A stretch of DNA of 48,734 nt from Paludibacteraceae bacterium (GTDB taxonomy: Bacteria; Bacteroidota; Bacteroidia; Bacteroidales; Paludibacteraceae), in contig JAGALP010000007.1 of NCBI GenBank assembly GCA_017625155.1, forward strand, positions 1 through 48,734. The letters run 5' to 3'. The notes under the pieces are model-generated. The model did not search any database and was not told where the DNA came from. It saw only the letters and a list, made by a program, of their open reading frames with translations. The position numbers and the translations under genes were made by a program. Shown piece by piece: positions 15,686 to 25,139 of the stretch (the first letter of the stretch is position 1; every line of letters begins with the position of its first letter).

Positions 15686-17485
15686 ATGGCAGTTAAGAAC
15701 AGTCAGCGATTCGCAGAGATAGAGCGTCTGATGGGCGACTACTTCGGGTGTCACCTTGCCCCCGTGATGGGCAGGGTGCAACGGGACTTGTCCAACAGAC
15801 AGGCAGACGAGATGCGAGCCTACTCCAACAGTACGGCTGGCATCCTACGCTCATTGGCCACTGCCAATATGCCTGGTGATGACCCATACGCCACGCTGAA
15901 GATTACAGGCAAGTGGAACAGCAAGACCACCGAAGACTATCTGGCGATGTGCAAGGAGGCTATTGTCGGCAACAAGGATATGCAGCGTGACCTTGCCGTG
16001 ATGGCTGAGGAATGGCGCAAGGCGGTGGTGACGGAGATAGGACGAGAGCGGTACGATGCACTCTCTAAACAACTCGGTTGTGATTTGGCATACGCCTATA
16101 TCGATCACCGCATGGAGCAGCTGATGATAGAAAAAATGGTGAAAGACCGTATGCCAACATCTTCTGCCGACTATATCATCCGCAAGGCGGCACAAAGCAG
16201 TCTGTTCGGTCTGCCCTACGAACTGAACAAGTCACCCCTTGCCGCAGAGATAGAAGCCAAAGGAGAGGCAGCCTATAAGCCCTCTCGAACAGAGAAGGCA
16301 GCGGGATGGGCAGCCGGAGCGGGTGCCGATGTCGTGGCCATGGGAGGGATTGGCTCATGGGCAACCTTCGCCAAGTTTGTCGGTATCGATATGGTGATGA
16401 ATGTCGGCATGGAGCACCTAAGCAAGAAAGGTAGCAGCCAAGAGGTCTGTGTCGAGGAGTGTATCAGCAAGGGAGTTTTCGGTACGGGCACCAACGTCTT
16501 CGCCTCATTCCGCAAACAGGCAAAAGTCATCAAGAACCACGAGAACAGCTATATCAAGGCTACCAACAGCCATTTCAAGAACAAGATTCCCACGAGCAAT
16601 ATCACTTTTATGGATTGGACGAAACAAACCGAGCAGACCTCTTTTCCTTGGAACAAAGGTACGTTCCTTGACCCTCAGAGAAACGAAGCAACCAAACGTA
16701 CAGGCAAGTACAAGGATGTGCCCTTGATAGTTGCGCCTGGACAGGAAGACGAGTATCTGGAGGTTAAGGCGAGACTGGATGCAGAGGCTGAGAAGGAGAA
16801 GAAGGCAGAACCGAAAGAAACTCCTGATTCATCGACTGAAGAGGCAACACCATCTGTAGTCCAGCAGGAGGAAACAGCCTTACAAACAAACGAAAATGGA
16901 TGGGACGGGCTGTTGCAGAGTTTTGGACTGAACGGCTTTTCAGACATCGGCAAGAACCTTGGTTATGTGTTGGCGATGCTGCCCGATGTACTGGTGGGAC
17001 TGTTCACTGGCAAGACAAAATCGCTGAATATGGACAATAGCCTCCTTCCTTTGGCCTCTATCGTGGCTGGAATGTTCGTGAAGAATCCTATACTGAAGAT
17101 GCTGTTGATGGGTATGGGAGGTGCCAATCTGCTCAACAAAGCGGGACATGAGGTGCTGGGCAGGAAACAGCAGGAAGGCATTGCACCTACAGTTAGTCCT
17201 GCTGCATCTCGCATTCAGTACCGCCAATATCCTGATGAACCACTCAATCCTCGTATCAGCAACCCGATGCTGCAAGGGCGGTGTCTCGTTGCCAACATTG
17301 ACCATGTGCCTTGTACCATTCAACTGCCTGACAGTGTGATTGGGGCGCATCAGTCGGGGGCATTGCCGCTGAATACATTGGCTAACGCCATACTTGCCAA
17401 GAACGACCAGATGCGACAGATGGCAGCAATGCAGTACGAAGAGCAGGCACGGGAGAGCGTGGTGCGACCGAGGGGAATACAGTGA
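15686..17485 (+). CDS. Large uncharacterised transfer-locus protein
   Basis: A 599-residue protein. Residues 1-160 are helical and charged. A Gly/Ala-rich hydrophobic segment appears near 205-240 (AAGWAAGAGADVVAMGGIG). An acidic Glu/Lys-rich linker (about 355-395) leads to two or three hydrophobic stretches at about 420-490 ('LGYVLAMLPDVLVGLFTG', 'LPLASIVAGMFVKNPILKM', 'LLMGMGGANLL'). The last 100 residues are soluble with 'IDHVPCTIQLPDSVIG'. It is probably membrane-anchored, with an architecture like scaffold proteins of mobile-element transfer loci. No named family recognised. Confidence 0.55.
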   Translation: MAVKNSQRFAEIERLMGDYFGCHLAPVMGRVQRDLSNRQADEMRAYSNSTAGILRSLATANMPGDDPYATLKITGKWNSKTTEDYLAMCKEAIVGNKDMQRDLAVMAEEWRKAVVTEIGRERYDALSKQLGCDLAYAYIDHRMEQLMIEKMVKDRMPTSSADYIIRKAAQSSLFGLPYELNKSPLAAEIEAKGEAAYKPSRTEKAAGWAAGAGADVVAMGGIGSWATFAKFVGIDMVMNVGMEHLSKKGSSQEVCVEECISKGVFGTGTNVFASFRKQAKVIKNHENSYIKATNSHFKNKIPTSNITFMDWTKQTEQTSFPWNKGTFLDPQRNEATKRTGKYKDVPLIVAPGQEDEYLEVKARLDAEAEKEKKAEPKETPDSSTEEATPSVVQQEETALQTNENGWDGLLQSFGLNGFSDIGKNLGYVLAMLPDVLVGLFTGKTKSLNMDNSLLPLASIVAGMFVKNPILKMLLMGMGGANLLNKAGHEVLGRKQQEGIAPTVSPAASRIQYRQYPDEPLNPRISNPMLQGRCLVANIDHVPCTIQLPDSVIGAHQSGALPLNTLANAILAKNDQMRQMAAMQYEEQARESVVRPRGIQ

Positions 17486-17487
17486 AG

Positions 17488-17527
17488 CCCGACAACAAAA
17501 TTGTCGGGAACGGTGGCTTGGTAAGCC
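17488..17527 (+). other. Two consecutive hairpins in an intra-operon gap
   Basis: CCCGACAA/TTGTCGGG (17488-17508) is followed directly by GGCTT/AAGCC (17515-17527). There is no T-run, so this is more likely an mRNA processing or stability element than a full terminator, in the 82-base gap before the ArdC-MutS gene. Confidence 0.45.
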
Positions 17528-17567
17528 AATTATAGAATGTGATTGAGATAAACAAAAAGATAAAAGC

Positions 17568-20024
17568 ATGAAAGAGAAATCAGAATTTGAGAAGCGGACG
17601 GCGGAGAAGCAGGTGTCGCTGCTCACTGAGGCACTGACGAGTGCGGTGGATGCCAAGGGACATTGGTTGAATGCAAGCGGCAAACTCTATCCGAAGCTCT
17701 ATCCCAAGGGCTTTTCGGTCAGTCCGTTCAATGCCCTTGTCCTTGCCCTTGACTCCGATGCCAAGGGTTGCAAGAGCAATCTGTTTACGCAGTTCTCCGA
17801 AGCGAAGGCACGGGGTGAGAGCGTGAGGGAGCATGAGAAAGGTGTGCCGTTCCTGTATTACAATTGGAATAAGTACGTCAACCGCAACAATCCCGACGAT
17901 GTCATCACCAAGGAGGCATACGCAGAACTGTCGGAACAGGACAAACAGCAGTACAAGGGAGTGAAAAACCGTGAGATCCGTGTGCTGTTCAATATCGACC
18001 AGACGCTACTGCCTATGGCTAACGAAACAGCCTACACTACGGCATTGAAGAAGGATGGCACGGTGGAGGATAGAGGTTATGGCGACAAGGAGGACAAGCA
18101 GCTGCATGGGTGCGTCAACGGATTCCTTCAGAAGATGAAGGACAACCTCGTGAATGTACGTCAGGACGGCACGGGTGTGGCGCACTACGACACCGAGAAG
18201 GATGTCATCTACCTGCCACGGCAGCGTGACTTCGAGCACTACAATGACTATGTACAGGAGATGATGCGTCAGTTGGTGTCTGCCACCGGTCATCAGCAGC
18301 GGTTGGCACGTGAGGGCATGGTCATGAAGAACGGCAAAGCCCCGTCGGAGGATGCCGTGAAGAAGGAACGACTCATCACTGAGATAGCTTCGGGCGTGAA
18401 GATGCTCGAACTGGGACTGCCTGCCCGTCTGTCAAAGGACAGCCTTAGCATGGTGGACTATTGGACGAGGGAACTGAAGGAAGACCCTTGTCTGATTGAT
18501 GCCATCGAGAGTGAGGTGAACGGTGCGCTGAAGGTGTTGAAGAAAGCCGAACTGGGTGAAAAGGTGGAGTATGCCACCGACCAGCATCAGCGAGAGACGG
18601 CGCAGATACAGGTGCAGTTGCCCAACCACTACTTCGTAGCAGACGAAATCAAGCAGCATCCCAACGAGGAGCAGCGTACTGTGGTCATCGTGCGTGATGA
18701 TGCCAGCAAGACCGCCGATGTGGTGCTGCCACAGGGTGCATCGTTGGAGGTGAACAACGAGATCAAGGGCATGAACAAGCAACGCTTCACCAATGCCTTG
18801 CAGAAAGAGGGTTATGACAACGTGCGTTTCTACAATCCCGACGGAGCCTTGGGCTTCCGTCCCGACGACAGTTATTTCGCCGACAAGAAAATCACGGTAT
18901 CAAGACTGCGCAACTGGTCTATCGAAGACCTATCCTCGTTGGATGCTTCTGAGGCCGTAACCCACAGCCGTGACATCGGTTTCGACAATGTGCAGTTGGT
19001 AAAGGATGACAAGGAGCGGTGGGCATTGTACATCAAGCCCGAAGGTAAGGAGGGCTTTGCCGTCTATCCCGACAAAGGAGACCTCAATCATTTCTTCACC
19101 ACCTTGAAGCAGTCGATGGACAACATCGAGCGTGTGCGTGAGGAACTGGCACAGAAGTATTATGCTATGGCAGAGGCGAAACCCGACCTGAAGGTGGACA
19201 TCTTCGGAGGTAATGAGCAGGAGGTTGATTTGAACCGCATCCAGCGTGTGGCAGTATTCCGTGCCAAATCGGGCGAATGCCTGTGTGCAGCCACTATTGA
19301 CGGCAAGAAGTTGCAGCCGAGAAGTGTCAGTCCGTCACAATGGCAACGATTGTGGGTGGCTCCTGACAGGGATTCCTACAAGCAGAACCTTGCCGCCTCG
19401 CTGTTTGCTGATGTATTGCAGAAAGACAACAATGTCGAGCAAAGTACACAAGAGAAGCAGGAAGAAGCGACGGAGGTGAAGCAAGCGGAGACGGCAATTG
19501 TCGATAAGCATGATGAACAGAAGGAAGTGGTACTTAAGGAAGATAAAAGCTCTGAACAAAGGGAAGAGAAGAAACAAGAGGAAAAGAAAGAAGAAAAGAA
19601 GGATGAAAAGGCTGTCAAGGCTGCTGTCTCTCCCCTTGTCCAACAATATCTTGACTTGAAGAAGAAGCATCCTGATGCCATTCTTTTGTTTCGCTGCGGT
19701 GACTTCTATGAGACCTACAAGGATGATGCGGTGAAGGCATCCAAAATATTGGGTATTACGCTGACAAAGAGCAATGGGCGCAAGGATGATGAAGGCAAGC
19801 CGTTGGCAATGGCAGGATTCCCATATCATGCCCTCGACACCTATCTGCCGAAGCTCATTCGTGCTGGTGAACGGGTGGCCATCTGTGACCAGTTGGAAAT
19901 GCCGAAGCAGACAACATCATCGAAGCGTGGAATTACGGAGATGGTGTCACCTGGAAAAGAGACAGGAAAGCAGATGGCACAGGAAAGTCAAGAAACAGAA
20001 CAACACACCAGTCTAAGGAGATAG
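17568..20024 (+). CDS. ArdC-like protein with lost zincin site, fused to MutS domain I
   Basis: 818 residues in three parts. Residues 1-330 follow the ArdC layout: a DUF1738-like N-terminus ('[20 protein letters not shown]', '[17 protein letters not shown]') and a zincin-like domain at '[20 protein letters not shown]', where the expected HExxH is replaced by '[12 protein letters not shown]', so it should be inactive. A middle part (about 370-640) resembles DUF3945-type repeats. After a Glu/Lys-rich linker, residues about 685-790 are a clear MutS N-terminal domain: '[20 protein letters not shown]', '[10 protein letters not shown]', '[17 protein letters not shown]', '[11 protein letters not shown]', including the mismatch-contact 'FYE'-like triad. 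I infer binding of structured or mismatched transferred DNA. Confidence 0.8.
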   Translation: MKEKSEFEKRTAEKQVSLLTEALTSAVDAKGHWLNASGKLYPKLYPKGFSVSPFNALVLALDSDAKGCKSNLFTQFSEAKARGESVREHEKGVPFLYYNWNKYVNRNNPDDVITKEAYAELSEQDKQQYKGVKNREIRVLFNIDQTLLPMANETAYTTALKKDGTVEDRGYGDKEDKQLHGCVNGFLQKMKDNLVNVRQDGTGVAHYDTEKDVIYLPRQRDFEHYNDYVQEMMRQLVSATGHQQRLAREGMVMKNGKAPSEDAVKKERLITEIASGVKMLELGLPARLSKDSLSMVDYWTRELKEDPCLIDAIESEVNGALKVLKKAELGEKVEYATDQHQRETAQIQVQLPNHYFVADEIKQHPNEEQRTVVIVRDDASKTADVVLPQGASLEVNNEIKGMNKQRFTNALQKEGYDNVRFYNPDGALGFRPDDSYFADKKITVSRLRNWSIEDLSSLDASEAVTHSRDIGFDNVQLVKDDKERWALYIKPEGKEGFAVYPDKGDLNHFFTTLKQSMDNIERVREELAQKYYAMAEAKPDLKVDIFGGNEQEVDLNRIQRVAVFRAKSGECLCAATIDGKKLQPRSVSPSQWQRLWVAPDRDSYKQNLAASLFADVLQKDNNVEQSTQEKQEEATEVKQAETAIVDKHDEQKEVVLKEDKSSEQREEKKQEEKKEEKKDEKAVKAAVSPLVQQYLDLKKKHPDAILLFRCGDFYETYKDDAVKASKILGITLTKSNGRKDDEGKPLAMAGFPYHALDTYLPKLIRAGERVAICDQLEMPKQTTSSKRGITEMVSPGKETGKQMAQESQETEQHTSLRR

Positions 20025-20028
20025 GCTT

Positions 20029-21585
20029 ATGGGAAAGAACGCAGCGTATGCCGCACAATATGCGGAGGAAGCCAAAGAACAGATGCGGATGTATGGGATT
20101 CCTGCCTCCGTCATCTTGGCGCAAGCCATACTGGAGAGCAGCAACGGACAGAGCCAACTGTCGCGCGAATGCAACAACCACTTTGGCATCAAGGCTACGG
20201 CATCGTGGTTGAAGAATGGCGGAGAGTATGGAGTCTATACGGATGATAGGCCCAACGAGAAATTCTGTAAGTACAAAAGCGTGGGTGACAGTTATGAGCA
20301 TCACTCGCAGTTCCTGAAGCAGAACAAGCGTTATGCGCAGTGCTTCACGCTGTCGCCTGACGACTACAAGGGATGGACGAAGGGCATTGAGCGTGCCGGC
20401 TATGCCACGGGCGGCGGTTATGCTGCAAGTCTGCAGCGCATCATTGAAGCCAACGGACTGGACAAGTATGACAGTGAGGTGATGGCTGAGATGCGGGCAG
20501 AAGGTCGGTCGTTCGGGGTGGAGAATAATCCTCGTAGAGAAATGCCTGCTGCCCATGTACCGCAGTCTGCCGGGTATTCCTTTCCTGTGGAGCGAGAGGA
20601 GTTTCTCTTCATCACCTCGCCTTTCGGCAATCGCCAGGATCCGATGGATGCCACCAAGCAGCAGATGCACAAGGGCATTGACATCAAGACGAACCATGAG
20701 GCGGTGTTGGCCACGGAGAACGGCGGCAAGGTGGTGGCGGTGAACCATAATGCGAACACGGCAGGAGGGAAATCCGTCACCGTGGAATACAGCCGTGAGG
20801 ATGGCAGCAAGGTGCAATGCTCCTACCTGCATCTGTCTGACATAGCAGTAAAGGTAGGTGACGTGGTTAATGCCAGTCAGAAGTTGGGGGTGTCGGGAAA
20901 TACCGGCACCAGAACCACTGGCGAGCATCTGCATTTCGGAGTGAAGAGTGTATCGGCTGACGGCTCAAAAAGGGATATGGATCCAGCCGCTTATCTGGCA
21001 GAAATCGGACAGAAAGGCAACATCAAGCTACAGGCCCTGCATAACGGCAATGACCTGTTGGCAAAATACAAGAGCAATGCGCCACAGGAGCAGAAGGTTT
21101 CGTCGGAGGACTGGATGAAGAAAATCCTTTCCTCGGAGGACAGCGGCGTGGGCATTTCGGGAACGAATGACCCTATACTCGACATGGCGATGACCACCTT
21201 CATGTCGCTGATGATGTTGGCAGCGCAGATTGACAGCAATGATGAGGAACGACAAAAAGGACTTATCTCTGCCATGGCAGCCAACCGGCTCGTAGATTTG
21301 ACCTCGCTTGTTCCAGGCATGAGGCAATGCACCATTACTGTGGGTGAGAACGGCAAGACTGTGCTTCATGCAGAGAGCGGTACGGTGAAGATTGACCGTG
21401 AACTGACCTCCTCGGAGATGAACCGCCTGTCGCTCATTTTGGGCAATGCCAATCTGTCGGAAGAAAGCAAACGGACGAAGATTGCGGGAATGGTGACAGG
21501 CATCGTGGCGACACAGCAGGCTTCGCAGAACTTCGAGCAAGGGATGGAGGCTGAGAGTCAACAACAAAATCTGCAAAGGAAATGA
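20029..21585 (+). CDS. GH73 glucosaminidase - M23 peptidase, bifunctional wall hydrolase
   Basis: 518 residues. Residues 10-150 are a FlgJ/LYZ2-type N-acetylglucosaminidase ('GIPASVILAQAILESSNGQS' with the catalytic Glu, 'CNNHFGIKA', 'GYATGGGYAASL'). Residues 195-330 are an M23 peptidase with intact ligands ('MHKGIDIK', 'GEHLHFGV') and 'SFGNRQDP'-style entry 'TSPFGNRQDPM'. The C-terminal 170 residues are helical and unknown. No signal peptide, as in many transfer-associated lytic enzymes exported by the machinery itself. Starts 4 bases after the MutS-fusion stop; its stop overlaps the next start (ATGA). Likely opens peptidoglycan for DNA transfer. Confidence 0.85.
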   Translation: MGKNAAYAAQYAEEAKEQMRMYGIPASVILAQAILESSNGQSQLSRECNNHFGIKATASWLKNGGEYGVYTDDRPNEKFCKYKSVGDSYEHHSQFLKQNKRYAQCFTLSPDDYKGWTKGIERAGYATGGGYAASLQRIIEANGLDKYDSEVMAEMRAEGRSFGVENNPRREMPAAHVPQSAGYSFPVEREEFLFITSPFGNRQDPMDATKQQMHKGIDIKTNHEAVLATENGGKVVAVNHNANTAGGKSVTVEYSREDGSKVQCSYLHLSDIAVKVGDVVNASQKLGVSGNTGTRTTGEHLHFGVKSVSADGSKRDMDPAAYLAEIGQKGNIKLQALHNGNDLLAKYKSNAPQEQKVSSEDWMKKILSSEDSGVGISGTNDPILDMAMTTFMSLMMLAAQIDSNDEERQKGLISAMAANRLVDLTSLVPGMRQCTITVGENGKTVLHAESGTVKIDRELTSSEMNRLSLILGNANLSEESKRTKIAGMVTGIVATQQASQNFEQGMEAESQQQNLQRK

Positions 21586-21764
21586 AAAGGATAGCAAGTC
21601 ATCTGTGTACATTGCTGGTGGGTATGGTAGCTGTGGCAGGACACTTCATGCTTACCCAATGGCTTTTCGGTCAGACCGTGGCCATCATCTATCTCGGCTT
21701 CCAACTTATCATAGCAGCGTGGATAGTCTATGAACTGATACGTGCGCTAGTATATGATGATTGA
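21582..21764 (+). CDS. Small two-helix membrane protein
   Basis: 60 residues, two hydrophobic helices (about 6-27 and 33-53) separated by a short 'LFGQTV' turn and ending 'YELIRALVYDD'. Translation is coupled to the wall hydrolase by an ATGA overlap. Compare the 62-residue protein at 4972, which follows glmS in the same way; the two look like distant relatives. A role as a small immunity, anchoring or holin-like partner of the hydrolase is possible but unproven. Confidence 0.6.
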   Translation: MKRIASHLCTLLVGMVAVAGHFMLTQWLFGQTVAIIYLGFQLIIAAWIVYELIRALVYDD

Positions 21765-21836
21765 AAAGAGATTATTGTCATTGCTAAGACATTTCACTTG
21801 GACGATGGATATGTATAATTCAAATAGTATCGAGCA

Positions 21837-22442
21837 ATGATCAAATGTAATGTAACAGTGTGCGGAACGGTCAGCAAGGCTGCGACCTGCCGCACGAACA
21901 AGGAGGGCAAGGCATTCGTGAGCTTTGCCATGAACGTAGTCATTCCAGCGAAGAGCGGGATTAACAAGACCATCGAGGTGTCGGTCATCAAAGATGGGAC
22001 ACTGACGGAGGTGGGCAGCTGCAACATCGGCGAACGCATTGAGGTAGCCGGTGTATTGGTACCAAGAAAATGGGGCGATGTCCTTTATTTCAACCTGTCG
22101 GCAAGCAGCATCAGCCACCAGCCTGACGAGGCAGAGGACTGCATCAAGGGCGTGATGGAGTTCCGCGGCAAGGTGGGCAAGAGCATTGAGGACAAGACGG
22201 ACAAGAATGGTGTGCCGTACTGCCAGTTCTCCGCTTTCAGCGCAGAGAAAGTACAGGACGGATTTGAATACATCTGGGTAAGTTTCTTCCTATTCGATGG
22301 CAAATGCGAGGCATGGCTGCAACCAGGCGTGAAAGCGAACATCAAAGGGGCATTGTCTGTCAGTGTCTTCAATGACAAACTGGACTTCTCCTGCCGAGTG
22401 TCTGAAATGAGCGAATATGTTCCGCAGCCCTATAATGGTTAA
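21837..22442 (+). CDS. Tandem OB-fold, SSB-like protein
   Basis: 201 residues without signal. Two SSB-like halves are visible: residues 1-95 ('VTVCGTVSKAATCRTNKEGK', 'IGERIEVAGVLVPRKWGDVL') and 100-195 ('MEFRGKVGKSIEDKTDKNGV', 'VKANIKGALSVSVFNDKL'), each following the beta-barrel order of a single-strand-binding OB fold. The acidic C-terminal tip typical of SSB is absent. Stop and next start are 6 bases apart. Probably coats or guides transferred single-stranded DNA, complementing the two SSBs at 41.4 and 44.6 kb. Confidence 0.6.
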   Translation: MIKCNVTVCGTVSKAATCRTNKEGKAFVSFAMNVVIPAKSGINKTIEVSVIKDGTLTEVGSCNIGERIEVAGVLVPRKWGDVLYFNLSASSISHQPDEAEDCIKGVMEFRGKVGKSIEDKTDKNGVPYCQFSAFSAEKVQDGFEYIWVSFFLFDGKCEAWLQPGVKANIKGALSVSVFNDKLDFSCRVSEMSEYVPQPYNG

Positions 22443-22448
22443 TTGACT

Positions 22449-24371
22449 ATGGGAAAGCCTTATGCTAAGGAAGGTCCGAGTGCCGAAGACAAGGCACTCG
22501 ACCTGTTTGCCGATATGATGATTGAGCGTATTCAGTCGCTGTCGGGCAAAGACGGATGGAAAAAGCCCTGGTTTACTGAAGGTGCGTTGCAATGGCCGAA
22601 AAACCTGAACGGACGAGAATATAATGGCATGAACGCTATGATGTTGCTCCTGCATTGCGAGAAGGAGGGTTACAAGATTCCTCGCTTCTGTACCTTCGAC
22701 CGCATACAGCAGTTTAACAAAACTGGCAAGAAAGACGAGGAACAGAAGCCCCGTGTGTCAGTACTGAAAGGTGAGCATTCTTTCCCCGTGATGCTCACCA
22801 CGTTTACGGTGGTCAATAAGGAAACAAAGGAACACATCAAGTGGGAGGACTACAAACTGCTCTCTCAGGAAGAGCGCGAAAAGTACAATGTATATCCAAA
22901 GCTTCAGACTTACCATGTCTTCAATGTGGCGCAGACCAACCTGAAGGAGGTCAGACCAGAGTTTTGGGAGAAACTGGAACAGGAATACTCGATGCCCAAG
23001 GTAGAGAAGGACGAGCAGTTTGCCTTTGAACCCGTGGATAGGATGATAGCGGACAACCGTTGGATATGTCCCATCAAACCGATGTTCGGTGATTCCGCCT
23101 ATTTCTCCATCAGCAAGAATGAGATTGTGATGCCTGAGAAAAGGCAGTTCAAGGATGGGGAGTCTTTCTACTCGAACCTTTTCCACGAGATGGGACACTC
23201 CACGGGTGCGGAGGGACAGTTAGACCGCATCAAGCCCGCTACCTTCGGCTCGGCAGAGTATGCACGCGAGGAACTGGTGGCAGAACTGACGGCTGCGCTG
23301 ACCGCTCAGCGGTATGGCATGACAAAGCATCTGAAAGGAGATTCGGCTGCCTATTTGAAGTCTTGGCTGGATTCGCTGAAGGAGTCGCCGCAGTTCATCA
23401 AGACCACGCTACTCGATGTGAAAAAAGCTACCTCAATGCTCACGCAGCATATCGACAAGATTGCTATGGAGATAGACCAGGAGAAAAAGGCTGAGCAGGA
23501 AAACGGGCAAGGGAAAAGTTATCTATCCATAGATGACGGCGACCATGCAGTCTTGGCATATAATGGTTCTGCTGTATATATCCAGCATCATGAGAAGGAG
23601 GACTCTGTAAAGATTGCTGTGCCGACGAGTAACGGTCTGGAAGTGAAACTCTCTGTTCCTTACGACCACGGCAAAGACCTTGACACCAATTATCAGGAGG
23701 CTTTTGCCCAGTACAAAAGCCTGACAGAGCCTTCACAATCGAAAGAAAACGTCTATTATGCCTCCATCGCCTATCTCCAATCAACGGATGACACATCGGA
23801 ACTGGATAAGCTAAAGGAGAAAGGTGACTATCAAGGACTGCTGACGCTTGCCAAGGAATACTATGACGGGAACGGCATGGACGAGGAGCAGACCTACAGG
23901 AAGCCGTGCCAGAACAGAGGCGATGACCTGCTAATAGAGGACAAGGACTTTGCAGTGGTCTATAACGGGAGTGTCGGCGGTACGTATGAGGTGTTCCTGA
24001 AGCATACGGAGCAAGAAGTGCGTGACCATATCACTCGCTATGGCATAGGACGTGCCAGTGAGGACGTGAAGGCTGTGGCGAGGGAGATGACCGCCGAAGA
24101 GTTTTCGGAATTGGCGCAGCGAAAAATGCCGATATTCCAAATGCCGAATGGTGGTTTGCTGAACCTGCAATATAACAAGGATAAGGATAGCCTGGATGTG
24201 GGGACTGTGACCAATGCAGGACTCTCTGTGAAGCATACCTTCCCTTTCAGCCACAACCATTCTATGGACGCAAACATCAGCTCTGCGTATGAGCAACTGC
24301 TTGACATGGAGGAGTACCAGAAGGAAGAGGTACAAGAGGAGCACGTTGCCAAGTCCGCTTTCCGAAGATGA
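22449..24371 (+). CDS. ArdC-family protein with intact zincin site
   Basis: 640 residues from the ATG at 22449 (a TTG lies two codons upstream). The N-terminal DUF1738 region ('GWKKPWFTEGALQWPKNLNG', 'REYNGMNAMMLLL', 'THVFNVAQTNL'-like 'YHVFNVAQTNLKEVRP') is followed by the zincin domain with HEMGH in 'NLFHEMGHSTGAEGQLDR' and the downstream 'EYAREELVAELTAA' Glu ligand, as in ArdC antirestriction proteins. The C-terminal 280 residues hold two similar modules ('DDGDHAVLAYNGSAVYIQHH' and 'DKDFAVVYNGSVGGTYEVF'). ArdC proteins bind single-stranded DNA and protect incoming plasmids from restriction. Last gene of the plus block. Confidence 0.85.
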   Translation: MGKPYAKEGPSAEDKALDLFADMMIERIQSLSGKDGWKKPWFTEGALQWPKNLNGREYNGMNAMMLLLHCEKEGYKIPRFCTFDRIQQFNKTGKKDEEQKPRVSVLKGEHSFPVMLTTFTVVNKETKEHIKWEDYKLLSQEEREKYNVYPKLQTYHVFNVAQTNLKEVRPEFWEKLEQEYSMPKVEKDEQFAFEPVDRMIADNRWICPIKPMFGDSAYFSISKNEIVMPEKRQFKDGESFYSNLFHEMGHSTGAEGQLDRIKPATFGSAEYAREELVAELTAALTAQRYGMTKHLKGDSAAYLKSWLDSLKESPQFIKTTLLDVKKATSMLTQHIDKIAMEIDQEKKAEQENGQGKSYLSIDDGDHAVLAYNGSAVYIQHHEKEDSVKIAVPTSNGLEVKLSVPYDHGKDLDTNYQEAFAQYKSLTEPSQSKENVYYASIAYLQSTDDTSELDKLKEKGDYQGLLTLAKEYYDGNGMDEEQTYRKPCQNRGDDLLIEDKDFAVVYNGSVGGTYEVFLKHTEQEVRDHITRYGIGRASEDVKAVAREMTAEEFSELAQRKMPIFQMPNGGLLNLQYNKDKDSLDVGTVTNAGLSVKHTFPFSHNHSMDANISSAYEQLLDMEEYQKEEVQEEHVAKSAFRR

Positions 24372-24374
24372 GAG

Positions 24375-24435
24375 TAGTATCGTAGTATATACTAATCGTA
24401 GGCTTTACTACTCATAGTAGGTACTAACAATAGTC
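24375..24435. repeat. TAGTA/TACTA repeat cluster 1 (partition-site candidate)
   Basis: Seven TAGT(A) or TACTA pentamers within about 60 bases, in both orientations, starting directly after the ArdC stop. The same kind of cluster flanks the ParA pair at 40088-40164 and 41276-41385. I read it as a distal centromere-like site. Confidence 0.6.
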
Positions 24436-24473
24436 AGCCGCAAGGAGTAATGTCCCTGCGGCTGATTTAATTT
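24434..24473. terminator. Terminator of the plus-strand core operon
   Basis: TCAGCCGCA and TGCGGCTGA arms with AGG/CCC inside, followed by ATTTAATTT. It sits between the convergent ArdC and DUF2958 genes and probably works for the plus strand. Confidence 0.7.
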
Positions 24474-24477
24474 GGGG

Positions 24478-24843
24478 TCATTCCATATTATGAAGGAATG
24501 CTTGTAAATCCTCGTCTGGAATGCTCTTCAGTTTCACCGGCTTGAAGCCGTCCAACTGCTCCACTTGAAATATCTCGTCCACTCCATATTTGGAGCCATC
24601 CACCTTTACGCTCTCCATTTCATTGACGGAGGTATAGCCATACTCCGTTTCATGCAGACCGCATACGATGGTGAACAACGTGGTGTCGTTACCTTCCGGC
24701 TGTCCTTCAAGTACGAACCAACGGACGTGTCCGATGAAGAATATTGCCACACAAACGGCATCCTTGCCTTTGCCGTCCTGTGAATACAGAGGATAGGATT
24801 TCAGTATCTCCTCCAATACGGGTGTAATCAATCTGCTTGCCAT
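24478..24843 (-). CDS. DUF2958 family protein
   Basis: 121 residues. Signature pattern 'FFIGHVRWFVLEGQPEGNDT', 'LFTIVCGLHETEYGYTSVNE', 'LESV'-like 'EMESVKVDG' and 'FQVEQLDGFKPVKL', typical of DUF2958 proteins encoded on plasmids and integrative elements across phyla. Function unknown. They often lie near ArdC or antirestriction genes, as here (convergent with ArdC). Start taken at the ATG at 24843, two bases after the upstream gene's stop, rather than the TTG at 24849. Confidence 0.75.
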   Translation of the reverse strand: MASRLITPVLEEILKSYPLYSQDGKGKDAVCVAIFFIGHVRWFVLEGQPEGNDTTLFTIVCGLHETEYGYTSVNEMESVKVDGSKYGVDEIFQVEQLDGFKPVKLKSIPDEDLQAFLHNME

Positions 24844-24845
24844 AG

Positions 24846-25139
24846 TCAATCGTTGTTAAGTGTTCTGTAATACATTCTGTTCTCTACAAGGTGTTCGATG
24901 GCCTCTGCTGCCAATCGGCACACCCACTCGTCACGCTGGTCATAACGACCTTTTTGATAGTCGTTGGCAAGGCGTTCCAAGAAGGCAAACACCACCTTGC
25001 CCTTTTCGTTGATAAGATAGCGATGGTCATCTGCAAGGGCATTGCCTACCTTGGCGGCTGACCCCATCTGACCGTTTACGAACCGTGAGAAGCACTCGAC
25101 AAATGCCTGCTCGTTTTCTGATAATCTGTGTAATTCCAT
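24846..25139 (-). CDS. Small soluble protein of unknown function
   Basis: 97 residues, mostly helical ('LSENEQAFVECFSRFVNGQM', 'KVVFAFLERLANDYQKGRYD', 'LAAEAIEHLVENRMYYRTL'). Coupled to the DUF2958 gene downstream. No family recognised. The start ATG is about 30 bases from a leader box (GGAGGGAAGAAAAAC on the minus strand) also found before the genes at 39675 and 46615, so these genes may share post-transcriptional or promoter-proximal control. Confidence 0.55.
   Translation of the reverse strand: MELHRLSENEQAFVECFSRFVNGQMGSAAKVGNALADDHRYLINEKGKVVFAFLERLANDYQKGRYDQRDEWVCRLAAEAIEHLVENRMYYRTLNND

Noticed and set aside
16940-17683. A 247-codon minus-strand frame
   Set aside because: Antisense across the boundary of two real plus-strand genes; low-complexity Ser/Cys/His content.
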